Shown here piece by piece: positions 12,727 to 20,575 of a stretch of DNA of 22,534 bases; within the stretch, counting starts at the first letter, position 1; every line of letters begins with the position of its first letter. Both the position numbers and the translations under genes were made by a program. Under the pieces are notes generated by a model, which searched no databases, was not told the origin of the DNA, and worked only from the letters and a program-made list of their open reading frames with translations. Origin of the DNA: a virus; the IMG/VR virus record IMGVR_UViG_3300025133_006240, positions 1 through 22,534 of that record; one strand, given 5' to 3'.

Positions 12727-13043
12727 TGGACCCTGCCGTGCACCACGCCCTCCTCGTCGCCAGGGGGGACTTCACGGACCCGGACGCCTCTTGGCTCGCC
12801 TTCCTCCAGGCGGTCCGAGACACCGGGCTGACGGTCCTCCAGACGGGTTTCCACTTGTTCCCTGGTGGGGGCTTCACTGGGATGGTCCTTCTCGCTGAGT
12901 CCCACGCTGCCGTCCACACATGGCCCGAACAGGGGCTCGCCTGGGTGGAGCTGCTCTCCTGCGGTGAGGCTGACGGCCCAGCCCGGTTCGCTCGCGGCCT
13001 TCTAGAGCACCACTTCGCCCGCTCCCTGGAGCCCGCGAAGTGA
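12723..13043 (+). CDS. speD: S-adenosylmethionine decarboxylase homologue (SpeD-like, 106 aa)
   Basis: The segment FHLFPGGGFTGMVLLAESH followed by AAVHTWPEQGLAWVELLSCG is the diagnostic core of class 1b AdoMet decarboxylase. Ser60 (in ESH, the residue that self-cleaves to form the pyruvoyl cofactor), His65 and Cys80 are all present, with the same 5- and 15-residue spacings as Ser63, His68 and Cys83 of the Thermotoga enzyme. At 106 residues it is slightly shorter than usual, mostly at the termini. The reaction would be SAM to decarboxylated SAM, the aminopropyl donor for spermidine. No spermidine synthase is seen here. The gene overlaps the methyltransferase (ATGA) and RusA (GTGA) genes. Some SpeD homologues have changed substrate, so activity on SAM is not certain. 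Confidence 0.88.
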   Translation: MMDPAVHHALLVARGDFTDPDASWLAFLQAVRDTGLTVLQTGFHLFPGGGFTGMVLLAESHAAVHTWPEQGLAWVELLSCGEADGPARFARGLLEHHFARSLEPAK

Positions 13044-13537
13044 CGTCGTTTCGGGCGACCCTCCCGGTGGCTCCCAGGGGGAAGGAGCGACCGAGGGCCT
13101 CCATCCCCTGGCCCTGGATCGAGAAGTGGCTCCGCTCCGGGAGGCGGGGGAGGAGGCCGATCCCCCACGTCTACACCCGGAAGGAGTACCAACTCTATGA
13201 GGAGGGCCTCGCTGACCGGCTTGCTGCCGCCTGGGGAGCCGCTGGACGCTTTGCGCCCCTCGATGAGCCCTGCTCCCTCCTCCTCGTCTGCTTCTTCCCG
13301 CGTCCGTCCTCCAGGACCCGCAAGACGCTCCCAAATCCCGCCTACCCACACACCGTCCGCCCGGACGGGGACAACGTCGCCAAGGCGGTCCAGGACGCTC
13401 TCCAGAAGGCGGGGTGCGTGGTAGACGATTCTCGCGTCTTTGACCTCCGGGTGGTCAAGTGGGTCTGCTCCGGGGGGGAGATGCCTCGGATCGAGGTGGT
13501 CCTCCGGTGGGGCGTTGGGGTTACCCTCCTTCGGTGA
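13040..13537 (+). CDS. rusA: RusA-type Holliday junction resolvase (165 aa)
   Basis: The RusA signature is clear: RPDGDNVAKAVQDALQKAG followed by CVVDDSRV, with the acidic residues Asp109, Asp111, Asp119 and Asp129/130 expected to bind metal. The N-terminal PVAPRGKERPRAS segment is also typical. The enzyme would cut branched DNA left by replication and recombination before packaging. The GTG start at 13040 overlaps the SpeD stop. An extra basic insert (RSGRRGRRP, residues 32-40) follows the N-terminal strand. It lies between the SAM-related genes and the terminase, where debranching nucleases are often found in phages. Confidence 0.88.
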   Translation: MTSFRATLPVAPRGKERPRASIPWPWIEKWLRSGRRGRRPIPHVYTRKEYQLYEEGLADRLAAAWGAAGRFAPLDEPCSLLLVCFFPRPSSRTRKTLPNPAYPHTVRPDGDNVAKAVQDALQKAGCVVDDSRVFDLRVVKWVCSGGEMPRIEVVLRWGVGVTLLR

Positions 13538-13568
13538 GGAATGAATCCAGACCCTATGGAGAGAATCC

Positions 13569-14003
13569 TTGACGACCAAGGCTGAACGTGAGCGGAGGCT
13601 GGCGATCGTGGAGCAGGCGATCCACCGCCACGGGTGGTCGATGCAGATCGAGAAGGCCCTCGCGGACCAATTCGGGGTCACGGCCAGGGCTGTCCGCACC
13701 TATCGGAGGGAGGTCGAACAGTTGACCCGGAAGGAGATGGACCGGGACCGCCGGATGGTTCGGGCCTCCCTCCTGGTGCGCATCCGGGGGCACCAAGCGG
13801 CGGCCCGGTCCGGGGGGAAGTTTGGCCCCCTCGCCGCCATGCTCGGGCTGGAGGCCCGAATCACCGGGGTTATGGAGCCGGAGCCGGAGCTGGTCCCGGA
13901 CAACCTGGAGGCGGTGTCCAACGAGGACCTCCTCGTTGAGCTTAACCGTGATCTGACCGACGCCGACGTCGAGGCCCTCCTCCGCCTTCGGGGGAAGAAG
14001 TGA
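13569..14003 (+). CDS. Terminase small subunit candidate (144 aa)
   Basis: An N-terminal helix-turn-helix (IEKALADQFGVTARAVRTYRREV, residues about 26-50) is followed by a helical region and an acidic C-terminus (LVELNRDLTDADVEALLRLRG). Size, HTH and position directly before the large subunit fit a TerS, which recognises the packaging site. The start is a TTG at 13569, supported by GGAGAG about 6 bases upstream; an ATG at 13556 is out of frame. It overlaps the large subunit gene by 4 bases. Call rests on context more than on sequence family. Confidence 0.7.
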   Translation: MTTKAERERRLAIVEQAIHRHGWSMQIEKALADQFGVTARAVRTYRREVEQLTRKEMDRDRRMVRASLLVRIRGHQAAARSGGKFGPLAAMLGLEARITGVMEPEPELVPDNLEAVSNEDLLVELNRDLTDADVEALLRLRGKK

Positions 14004-15433
14004 GCCGGCTCGGGGCGGTCCGCCGGCTCCGGGCGAATCCAGCAATGTCCCTCGCCCGGTATAGGCCTGGGCCGGTCCATCTCGCCTTCCACGAGGACAG
14101 CGGCCGCATCCGTCTCCTCCGGGGGCCAAACCAGTCGGGCAAGACGGAAGCGGGATGCAAGGAGTCCGCTGACCGTTGCCTCGGGCGGGGCAAGTGGCAA
14201 GCGGTGAAGCCTCCCCCCGTCCGGGGTCGGGTGGTCTGCCACTCCTTCAAACAGAGCTTGGTGATCCAGCGGAAGCTCTGGATGAGCATCCCGAAGGGAG
14301 AGTTGGACCCCCGGACTCGGTTCGACCGGGTCCTCGGCTTCCGGCACGGTTGGATCGGCTTCCGCAACGGGTCTGAAATGCGGGTCGTCACCGTGGGTCA
14401 GGACATTCTCGCCCACGCCTCTGAGACGCTCGACTTCATCTGGATTGATGAACCGCCCACCCCGGAGGTCTACGCCGAGTGCGTCTCCCGGACCATCCAG
14501 ACCGCCGGGGTGATCTTCCTGACGCTCACCCCCATCGGGCGTCCGGTGAAGTGGCTGTGGGACCTCGTCCTCGGGAACCTCCCGGAGGAGTTGGAGGGGC
14601 TGGAGGACTTCGCTGGCGACGTTGCCCACACCGTCTCGGAGCACCACTACACGTTGTCGGTGGCGCACTGTCCCTGGATGACCGAGGCCCAGGTCCGGGA
14701 GGCGATCTCGGCGGTCCCCTTCTACGACCGACCGCAGCGGATCCTCGCCGCATGGGAGGGCCTCACGGTCGGGCGCTGCTTCTCCGCCTTCTCCCCCGCG
14801 AACATCGGCCCCGCTGGCCGCTCTCCGTTGGAGGGCTGGGCAACGGACTCTCCTGTCAAGATCGTCCTCGGCGGGGACCACGGGGAGAAGGCTGCGCACA
14901 GCTTCTGGCTCCTCGTCGCATACCAGTTGGACCGGAGGGGCGTCGGGCTCCCGAGGGTTCGGATGAGGGTCCTCGGGGAGTACGCCAACGTCGCCGGGGC
15001 GGACGACTATGAGGACGCCTCTGCGATCAAGGCAATGACCGAGGAGAGGGGCCTCCGCCTGGACGCTGTGGACTTCGGTGTCGGGGATATCAACACCGCC
15101 GGAAAGTCACGCGGCGGCCGGAAGTTGAACGACCTGATGACGGAGCACTTCGCCGTCCTGATGGGCCTCCCTCCGGGGGCTCCCTCGTTCGTGGTCCGGT
15201 CCGCCTGGAAGGGCTCCGGGTCCGTTGACTACGGGCTCCGGCTGACCAATAACCAATTCCGGCGCACGGACCTGGAGGTCGACCCGGAGTGCGAGTTGAT
15301 GATCGAGACGTGCCGCCACTGGACGGGTGAGTCCTCGGGCAAACTGGTTCACCGGGCGGACACTCTCCGCTACATCGTGACTGAAATAATGCGGGAGGAG
15401 GACGCGAGCATGGTCCTGCCCCACGCGAGCTGA
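14000..15433 (+). CDS. terL: Terminase large subunit, DNA-packaging motor (477 aa)
   Basis: The ATPase domain has Walker A GPNQSGKT at 42-49 and Walker B LDFIWIDEPP at about 143-152, followed by the FLTLTPIGR coupling motif. The C-terminal RNase H-like nuclease half shows KIVLGGDHGEKAAHSF (about 288-303, first Asp) and VDFGVGDINTAG (about 356-367), with a late acidic RADTLRYI segment. It pumps DNA into the prohead through the portal and cuts concatemers. The start is GTG 14000, overlapping the small-subunit stop. The length is typical. Confidence 0.93.
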   Translation: MSRLGAVRRLRANPAMSLARYRPGPVHLAFHEDSGRIRLLRGPNQSGKTEAGCKESADRCLGRGKWQAVKPPPVRGRVVCHSFKQSLVIQRKLWMSIPKGELDPRTRFDRVLGFRHGWIGFRNGSEMRVVTVGQDILAHASETLDFIWIDEPPTPEVYAECVSRTIQTAGVIFLTLTPIGRPVKWLWDLVLGNLPEELEGLEDFAGDVAHTVSEHHYTLSVAHCPWMTEAQVREAISAVPFYDRPQRILAAWEGLTVGRCFSAFSPANIGPAGRSPLEGWATDSPVKIVLGGDHGEKAAHSFWLLVAYQLDRRGVGLPRVRMRVLGEYANVAGADDYEDASAIKAMTEERGLRLDAVDFGVGDINTAGKSRGGRKLNDLMTEHFAVLMGLPPGAPSFVVRSAWKGSGSVDYGLRLTNNQFRRTDLEVDPECELMIETCRHWTGESSGKLVHRADTLRYIVTEIMREEDASMVLPHAS

Positions 15434-15449
15434 TGACCCTGGAGCCGCT

Positions 15450-17048
15450 ATGAGTCGCCGCTTTCTTGAGCCCCCCCAGCCCCCGAGCGCAGAGGACCAG
15501 CAGCGGGTCGCGGAGTCCGGTCGCCGCCGATCCTTCCTGGAGGGGACGTGGGAGGCCCTCCTCCGCAGCCACCTCGTCCTCCAGCTGGGGAAGAAGCGGT
15601 CAAGGATGGTCGGGCTCCCGGATATCAGCAGCTGCCTCTTGAAACAGGCGGTCCTCCAGATCGCCAAGCTCCACACCGAGGAGCCGACCCTGGACCACGC
15701 GGACGCGGCAGGACTGGAGACGCTCAAGGAGCACCTCAAGGAGTCGAGACTCTGGGGGCTGTCTCAACGCAACCAACGGCTGACCCTCGCCGCGAACGAG
15801 TCAGTGATGTTCCTGGGCTTCCAGGAGGCCCCGGACGCCTCCGGTGGACACCTCACGGCAGACGTGGTCCCGGCGGACTTCTGCTGGGGCGAGGGTCACC
15901 CCCAGGACCCCAACCAATTCGGGATCCTTTACCGTGCTCGCCGACGCGACGTGTTCGTAGACGAGGGCCGGCGGGTTGAGCAGTGGGTGTGGGATGTGTG
16001 GGACGTCCGCGTCCCTGATGATGACGCTCCCCCAGGATCCCCGGAGGCGCAGCGCCCCTCCTTCCGAGTCCTCTCGGAGGATCGCAAGACCGACATCACG
16101 CGGCAGTTCGTGGATGCGGAGGAGTGGATGGGGACCGCCTACCCCTACCGGAACCAGAAGGGGGAGCCGGTGATCCCCGCCGTGCTCTACCACTCCGAGC
16201 CCCACTCCTCCCTCTGGAACGCCTGGAGCAATTCGGAGGTCGTCTTCGGGACCCTCCAAGACGCCCTGAACTGGACCAACGCCAACCACGCATTCATGCG
16301 GGCGAGTTGGGCTCAGAGGTACATCGGCGGGGGCTCCATCCGGGGGACGGTCACCAAGACCGCCGGGGGAGAGAAGGTCGCGGTGGCGACCGAGGACCCG
16401 GCGACAGCCACGCAGATCCGTTCAGACGGGGACGGGTCCCTCACGGTCGGGCAGTGGGGTGCCGCCGTCGACATCGACAAGGCCGAGCGGTTTGCCCGGA
16501 ACTACGGGATGCGCCTCGCTGTCCACTTCGGGCTTTCCCCCGCTGACGTGAGCTTTGAGTCCCGGAGCCCCTCCTCCGGCATCGCCCTGACCGTCTCCAG
16601 GTCGGGCCTCCGCGATGTTCAAAAGCGGTTTGCCCCACTGTTCAGGGAGGCCGATCTCCTGCTGCTGGCGAGGGCCTCCGCCGTCCTGGCCGCCCACGGC
16701 ATCAAGGTCCCCGAGGACGGCTTTTCCCTGGAATACGCAGCCGTGGAGCTGTCCACGCTGGAGAAGAAGGAGAAGCTCGCCAACCTCCGGGAGGAGTTGG
16801 AGATGGGCTTGACCACCAAGGTCCGGGCGGTGGTCGAACTGAACCCCGGTATCAGCGACCGGGAGGCGGAGAGGCTCCTCCGCGATGTGGCGATGGAGAT
16901 CGAGAAGGAGACGGCCCCCACTCCCTCCCCTGCTCCCCCCTCCGCCCCTCCCGAGCGGGTTCCGGGAGGGGGACCCTCCCCGGAGGATCAAACCCCGGAG
17001 GCGGCTTCTGGGCCCGCTTCTTCTGAGGCTCCGCTCACCAGGGGTTGA
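15450..17048 (+). CDS. Portal protein (532 aa)
   Basis: Position directly after TerL, size, and composition fit a portal protein, the dodecameric ring at the capsid vertex. Visible features are an N-terminal helical stretch, a stem/crown-like region with ANHAFMRASWAQRYIGGGSI, and the segment ARNYGMRLAVHFGLSPADVSFESRSPSSGIALTVSR. This last segment resembles the conserved portal region preceding the long C-terminal helices. Residues about 430-490 are helical and the last 40 residues are Pro/Ser/Glu-rich and probably disordered. GGAG lies just before ATG 15450. Family is not proven by a diagnostic motif. Confidence 0.8.
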   Translation: MSRRFLEPPQPPSAEDQQRVAESGRRRSFLEGTWEALLRSHLVLQLGKKRSRMVGLPDISSCLLKQAVLQIAKLHTEEPTLDHADAAGLETLKEHLKESRLWGLSQRNQRLTLAANESVMFLGFQEAPDASGGHLTADVVPADFCWGEGHPQDPNQFGILYRARRRDVFVDEGRRVEQWVWDVWDVRVPDDDAPPGSPEAQRPSFRVLSEDRKTDITRQFVDAEEWMGTAYPYRNQKGEPVIPAVLYHSEPHSSLWNAWSNSEVVFGTLQDALNWTNANHAFMRASWAQRYIGGGSIRGTVTKTAGGEKVAVATEDPATATQIRSDGDGSLTVGQWGAAVDIDKAERFARNYGMRLAVHFGLSPADVSFESRSPSSGIALTVSRSGLRDVQKRFAPLFREADLLLLARASAVLAAHGIKVPEDGFSLEYAAVELSTLEKKEKLANLREELEMGLTTKVRAVVELNPGISDREAERLLRDVAMEIEKETAPTPSPAPPSAPPERVPGGGPSPEDQTPEAASGPASSEAPLTRG

Positions 17049-17124
17049 CATTCCTTCGTACCCGCACGCATCCTGAGCCGGCCTCGGACCCGTTGGTCCT
17101 AAAAGTCGAAGGGGTTGCGGACGG

Positions 17125-17742
17125 ATGCTGAGACGACGACGGTATTTCTCCCCCGCCGAAGGTGGTGGAGAAGCAGGAAAGGAAGACGCGAAGGCACCGG
17201 AGAAGGCTCCGGCGGCTGTACCCAAGGGAGGACCCGAGCCGGTCCCCTATGAGGTGTTCAAGGAGACTAACGAGAAGCTCCGAGCCGCAGAAGCCGAGAC
17301 GGCAAAGCTCACCGCGAAGATCCAAGGCTACGAGGGCTGGAAGGCCCCCAAGGAGGTTGAAGACCTCCTCGCCACGGAGAAGGCTCGCGGAGAGACGCTG
17401 CTGATGATGGCGGACAAGCAGGTCGCCCCGAAGTACCGGGGATACATGCTGGACCGCCTGGGCCAGGACAAGCCGGAGGATCCGGCGACGTACCTGGACC
17501 AACTCCGGCTGACCGAGCAAGCCTTCTTCACCCCCACCGCCCCCGGCGAAGCGCCCCCCGCAAAGGAGCCCGAACGAACCCCACCCAAGTCCAACCCGGA
17601 TGGCGGTGCGGGATCCCCGGCTCCCGGTGACGGACGACCCGTCTCGGCTGCGGACATCGACGCGATGACCACCGCCGAGTACCTCGCCTGGAAGAAGGCT
17701 GGGGGGCTGGACCGCATCCGGGCCGCCGAGGCGACCGCGTAG
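17125..17742 (+). CDS. Head scaffolding protein candidate (205 aa)
   Basis: A charged, low-complexity protein lies between the portal and major capsid genes. Its middle is a coiled coil (YEVFKETNEKLRAAEAETAKLTAKIQGYEGWK), flanked by Pro/Ala/Gly-rich disordered stretches. The C-terminus is short and structured (AADIDAMTTAEYLAWKKAGGLDRIRAAE), a common pattern for scaffold proteins that bind the capsid protein. The ribosome site before ATG 17125 is weak (GCGGACGG). No protease domain is visible. Confidence 0.75.
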   Translation: MLRRRRYFSPAEGGGEAGKEDAKAPEKAPAAVPKGGPEPVPYEVFKETNEKLRAAEAETAKLTAKIQGYEGWKAPKEVEDLLATEKARGETLLMMADKQVAPKYRGYMLDRLGQDKPEDPATYLDQLRLTEQAFFTPTAPGEAPPAKEPERTPPKSNPDGGAGSPAPGDGRPVSAADIDAMTTAEYLAWKKAGGLDRIRAAEATA

Positions 17743-17766
17743 TCCCTCCGGGAGGAGAGATCGACC

Positions 17767-18681
17767 ATGGCGAACGAAGTCCGAGTCAGCACCGCAGGGA
17801 ACCTCCTCACCACCTCCATCTTGGCGAAGGAGTTGGAGGTCCTGCTCCACCAGAAGCCGTTCGCCCTCGACCTGATGGTCTTCCGGGGAGACGTTCGCGG
17901 CTCCGGCTCGGACACCATCAAGGTGCGTCAGGTCGACAACGACGACATCGGCGAAGTCGTGGCGGAGGGCGCGTCGATCTCGGGCAACACCGACATCACG
18001 CACGCCAGCTACACGCTGGCCCCCGCACGGATCGCCATCAAGCGGACCTTCTCCGACCTCATCGGCATCGTGGACAGCACGGGCCTCGTGGATGAGGTCG
18101 CCCTCGCCCGCTACAACTTCACCGCGATCATGAAGGGGCTCCACGCCCTGTTCGCCACCGCCACGCAGTCCCTGACGGGGACCGCCGGAAGCACCGGGGT
18201 GGACATGTCCGCGTCGGACTTCTTCACCGCGCAGCAGGCCCTCCAGACCCGGAAGGCGAAGGGGCGGCTGATCTTCCACGGTCACCAGGAGCAGTTCAAC
18301 AACCTCCAGACGGACCTCCGTGGCGAGGTCGGCCCCTGGCAGCTGGTCCCCGCCGTCCAGGAGGCTTTGGCCTTCAAGGGCGACGACTACAAGGGTCTGC
18401 TGAACGGGGCCGAGTTGTGGACCTCGGATCAGGCCCCGGACGTGGGCGGCGGTACGGACCACGGTGGCGCGATGTTCGTGAAGGGCGCGATCGCTTACGC
18501 CCAGGGCAGCGCCAAGCCGGTCCAGCTGCGGGGTCGCCTCATCGCTCCCGGTGGCGTCATCTACACCGACGTCGACTACAACGTGGACAGTGCGGAGGAG
18601 TCGTTGGTCAGCAACGGATTCTTCGGCGTGTCCGTCGCCCAGGCCGGCATGGGCATCAAGGTGATCACCGACCACGCTTAA
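17767..18681 (+). CDS. Major capsid protein (304 aa)
   Basis: Identified from context (after the scaffold), a strong GGAGGAGAG ribosome site, and a sequence pattern compatible with an HK97-type fold. This includes an N-terminal arm followed by a long helix (LAKELEVLLHQKPFAL), a beta-rich segment (SDTIKVRQVDNDDIGEV), ARIAIKRTFSDLIGIVD, and KAKGRLIFHGHQEQFNNLQ. The C-terminus (FGVSVAQAGMGIKVITDHA) is a typical strand ending. It forms the icosahedral shell. A perfect 14-bp hairpin follows the stop codon. Confidence 0.82.
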   Translation: MANEVRVSTAGNLLTTSILAKELEVLLHQKPFALDLMVFRGDVRGSGSDTIKVRQVDNDDIGEVVAEGASISGNTDITHASYTLAPARIAIKRTFSDLIGIVDSTGLVDEVALARYNFTAIMKGLHALFATATQSLTGTAGSTGVDMSASDFFTAQQALQTRKAKGRLIFHGHQEQFNNLQTDLRGEVGPWQLVPAVQEALAFKGDDYKGLLNGAELWTSDQAPDVGGGTDHGGAMFVKGAIAYAQGSAKPVQLRGRLIAPGGVIYTDVDYNVDSAEESLVSNGFFGVSVAQAGMGIKVITDHA

Positions 18682-18689
18682 CCCTCCCG

Positions 18690-18737
18690 GCGGTCCCCCT
18701 CGGACCCCCCCCCTCCTCTCCAGCCGAGGGGGACCGC
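18690..18737 (+). terminator. Perfect 14-bp hairpin after the capsid gene
   Basis: GCGGTCCCCCTCGG (18690-18703) is exactly complementary to CCGAGGGGGACCGC (18724-18737), with a 20-base C/T-rich loop. It starts 8 bases after the capsid stop. No T-run follows (ATAACGGG), so it is more likely an attenuator or a 3'-end stabiliser that keeps capsid mRNA in excess over downstream messages than a full terminator. Confidence 0.6.
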
Positions 18738-18762
18738 ATAACGGGTGGCAGGAGAGAAGAAC

Positions 18763-19587
18763 ATGGCTGTCCACCCGCTTTCATCCACTCAGCCCCGCAC
18801 GGCTGCGTCCAGGCTTGAATCCCCGAACCTCGCGAAGGAGGAGGCGATCAATGGACGGGTCCAGGACTCCCCTCGGGGCAACTACATTCTCGCCCACCCC
18901 AAGGACGAGTGGCAGCTGTCCGGTGACGGGGAGTTGTTCCCGGTCCTTGTCCCACTGTCGAAGCTCCCCGGAGTCCAGGGCTGCGACCGACGTGGGAACT
19001 GGTCAGCGGCGCACGCCTACTACATGGAGCAGGGCTTCACGCTGATCCCCCACGACGTGATCCCCTCGGACTACGTCGCGCTGTACCTGAACACGAAGGG
19101 CCAGAGGGTCCACCGCTCCGTGTTCCAGACCCCCCTCGATGGACCCAACGGGACCGTGTGGGTGATGGACGAGGACAGCTGGCGGAAGTTTGTCCAGCTC
19201 CTCCGGGTGAAGGGACTCGTCAAGGCCCCTCGCCCCCACATCCTCCGGGGGATGCTCCACACCACGAGGGAGACATACCTCCATCTGCGCCCCCCTGCCG
19301 TGGAGGACGCCTCCCGCCGAGACAGCTACGACCGGCAGGTGACGATGTACCAGAAGCAGATCGCCTGCCTGGAGCGTGAATTGGAAGGCTCCATCGAGGA
19401 GCACGGGGAGGACCGCTCCCCCGCCCACAACACGATCGGCTCCCTCCTGGACGAGGCCCTCGGGGACGCCCAGGCGGACCGGGATGCCCTGGAAGCTGCC
19501 CGGACCCCCGCTCCCCCGAAGTCCGTGAAGAAGTCCCACAAGAAGAAGGTGCCGGCCCCGAAGGTGGAGCCAGAGATCGAGGTGTGA
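18763..19587 (+). CDS. Hypothetical structural-region protein (274 aa)
   Basis: I do not recognise this protein. It starts MAVHPLSSTQPRTAASRLES. The middle shows YILAHPKDEWQLSGDGELFPVLVPLSKLPG, and aromatic residues cluster in GFTLIPHDVIPSDYVALYLN. A possible helical/coiled segment covers residues about 190-215, and the tail is Lys-rich (KKSHKKKVPAPKVEPE). I prefer ATG 18763 because GGAGAGAAGAAC lies directly before it; the in-frame GTG 18745 would place that site inside the gene. Its position just after the capsid gene suggests a head or head-completion role. The basic tail might touch packaged DNA, which is inference. Confidence 0.75.
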   Translation: MAVHPLSSTQPRTAASRLESPNLAKEEAINGRVQDSPRGNYILAHPKDEWQLSGDGELFPVLVPLSKLPGVQGCDRRGNWSAAHAYYMEQGFTLIPHDVIPSDYVALYLNTKGQRVHRSVFQTPLDGPNGTVWVMDEDSWRKFVQLLRVKGLVKAPRPHILRGMLHTTRETYLHLRPPAVEDASRRDSYDRQVTMYQKQIACLERELEGSIEEHGEDRSPAHNTIGSLLDEALGDAQADRDALEAARTPAPPKSVKKSHKKKVPAPKVEPEIEV

Positions 19588-19892
19588 GAGTCGTACGCAA
19601 CCCGGACGGATCCTCCTCGGTGATCTGCTCCACCCTCTCCGCTCCCCGCGAGAATCAGGCCGGCAGGGCGGAGGTTTATGGGTGGGCCTCCGAGACGTTC
19701 CTCCGCCAGCAGGAGGACCGCCAGGACGTCCGCCGGAGAGCCCATGAGGCCGACGACCCGGAGGAACGTGCCCGTTGCCGGGAGGCGGTCCTGAGCACCC
19801 CTACTCCGTCCTACGGGGAATGCCTCCGGTACTCCCGGAAGATCCGCATTCGGCGGGAGGTCGATTTCAGGTCGACGCTCCTGGATGGTTGA
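19584..19892 (+). CDS. Small charged hypothetical protein (102 aa)
   Basis: A GTG-started protein overlaps the preceding stop by 4 bases (GTGA). It contains VYGWASETFLRQQEDRQDVRRRAHEADDPEERARCREA, a highly charged helix, and ends KIRIRREVDFRSTLLDG. No family is recognised. Context is the head gene cluster. Coupling to the upstream gene supports expression at a linked level. Confidence 0.65.
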   Translation: MRVVRNPDGSSSVICSTLSAPRENQAGRAEVYGWASETFLRQQEDRQDVRRRAHEADDPEERARCREAVLSTPTPSYGECLRYSRKIRIRREVDFRSTLLDG

Positions 19893-19930
19893 TGATGGCT
19901 TGACAGCCGCTAGATCATCGGAGGATCCTC

Positions 19931-19960
19931 AGACACGGTTGCGGAGCTTCTCCGCTGTCT
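19931..19960 (+). other. Bulged hairpin in the gap before the next structural gene
   Basis: AGACA and TGTCT pair around an inner perfect GCGGAG-ctt-CTCCGC hairpin, leaving a 5-base bulge (CGGTT) on one side. It lies in an 86-base gap, one of the few in the rightward block, about 20 bases before ATG 19979. A TTGACA occurs at 19900 without a clear -10 partner. It may be a processing site, an attenuator or part of an internal promoter region. Confidence 0.35.
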
Positions 19961-19978
19961 CAACTACCGGAGAATTTG

Positions 19979-20575
19979 ATGCCCACCGCCAAGGACGCCC
20001 TCCAGCCGCAGTTCAAACGCCCGATCGCAGCCAAGGGGCTTTACCGGCGCGATCCCGCCACTGAGGCGGTCGTCGGAGCCACGCCCATTTCGGAGACGTT
20101 GGGAGCCCCAGCCGCGAAGGGGACCACGGACATTCACGCGGCCTTTGCTGCGAATGATGCAGCACGCCCCTTCCCCGGTCCCTTCACCGACCCGGACGCC
20201 CCCCGCTCGATCCGCGTGACCTTCGGGGCCGCGTGGGATGCCGGTGACGTCACCGTCGTCGGTACCGACCAGTTTGGGGAGGCGCAGATGGAAGTGATCG
20301 CCGACGTCGGCGGAACCACCGTCGAGGGGGATGCGATCTTCAGCACCGTCACCAGTGCGTCGAAGGAGCTGGTGGGAGCCTCCGCCCACGGGGCAAGTAT
20401 CGGCTGGGGTGACAGGCTCGGGCTCTCGTTTGAGTTGGTCCAGCCAGTCGGGGTCCTCGGTGTGGACGGGCTGACCGAGGCCGCGACCTGGGACGAGGCC
20501 GAGCACTCGGTCCTCCCGGCGACGGTCCCTGACGGTGCCGTGGTTTACGCGGCCCAGTACGTCGCGGCAGTCTGA
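19979..20575 (+). CDS. Beta-rich structural protein, head-decoration-like (198 aa)
   Basis: The protein starts MPTAKDALQPQFKRPIAAKG. It contains a repeated beta pattern (SIRVTFGAAWDAGDVTVVGTDQFGEAQMEVIADVGGTTVEG and IGWGDRLGLSFEL) of the kind found in phage proteins located after the capsid gene and often predicted to decorate the head. The low cysteine content and the many Gly, Thr and Val residues suit a virion protein. GGAGA lies 5 bases before ATG 19979, preferred over TTG 19976. The specific function is not proven. Confidence 0.65.
   Translation: MPTAKDALQPQFKRPIAAKGLYRRDPATEAVVGATPISETLGAPAAKGTTDIHAAFAANDAARPFPGPFTDPDAPRSIRVTFGAAWDAGDVTVVGTDQFGEAQMEVIADVGGTTVEGDAIFSTVTSASKELVGASAHGASIGWGDRLGLSFELVQPVGVLGVDGLTEAATWDEAEHSVLPATVPDGAVVYAAQYVAAV

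Noticed and set aside
19900-19928. TTGACA as the -35 of a promoter before the decoration-like gene
   Set aside because: The sequence 17 bases downstream is GGATCC and nearby hexamers do not resemble TATAAT. I kept only the hairpin at this place.
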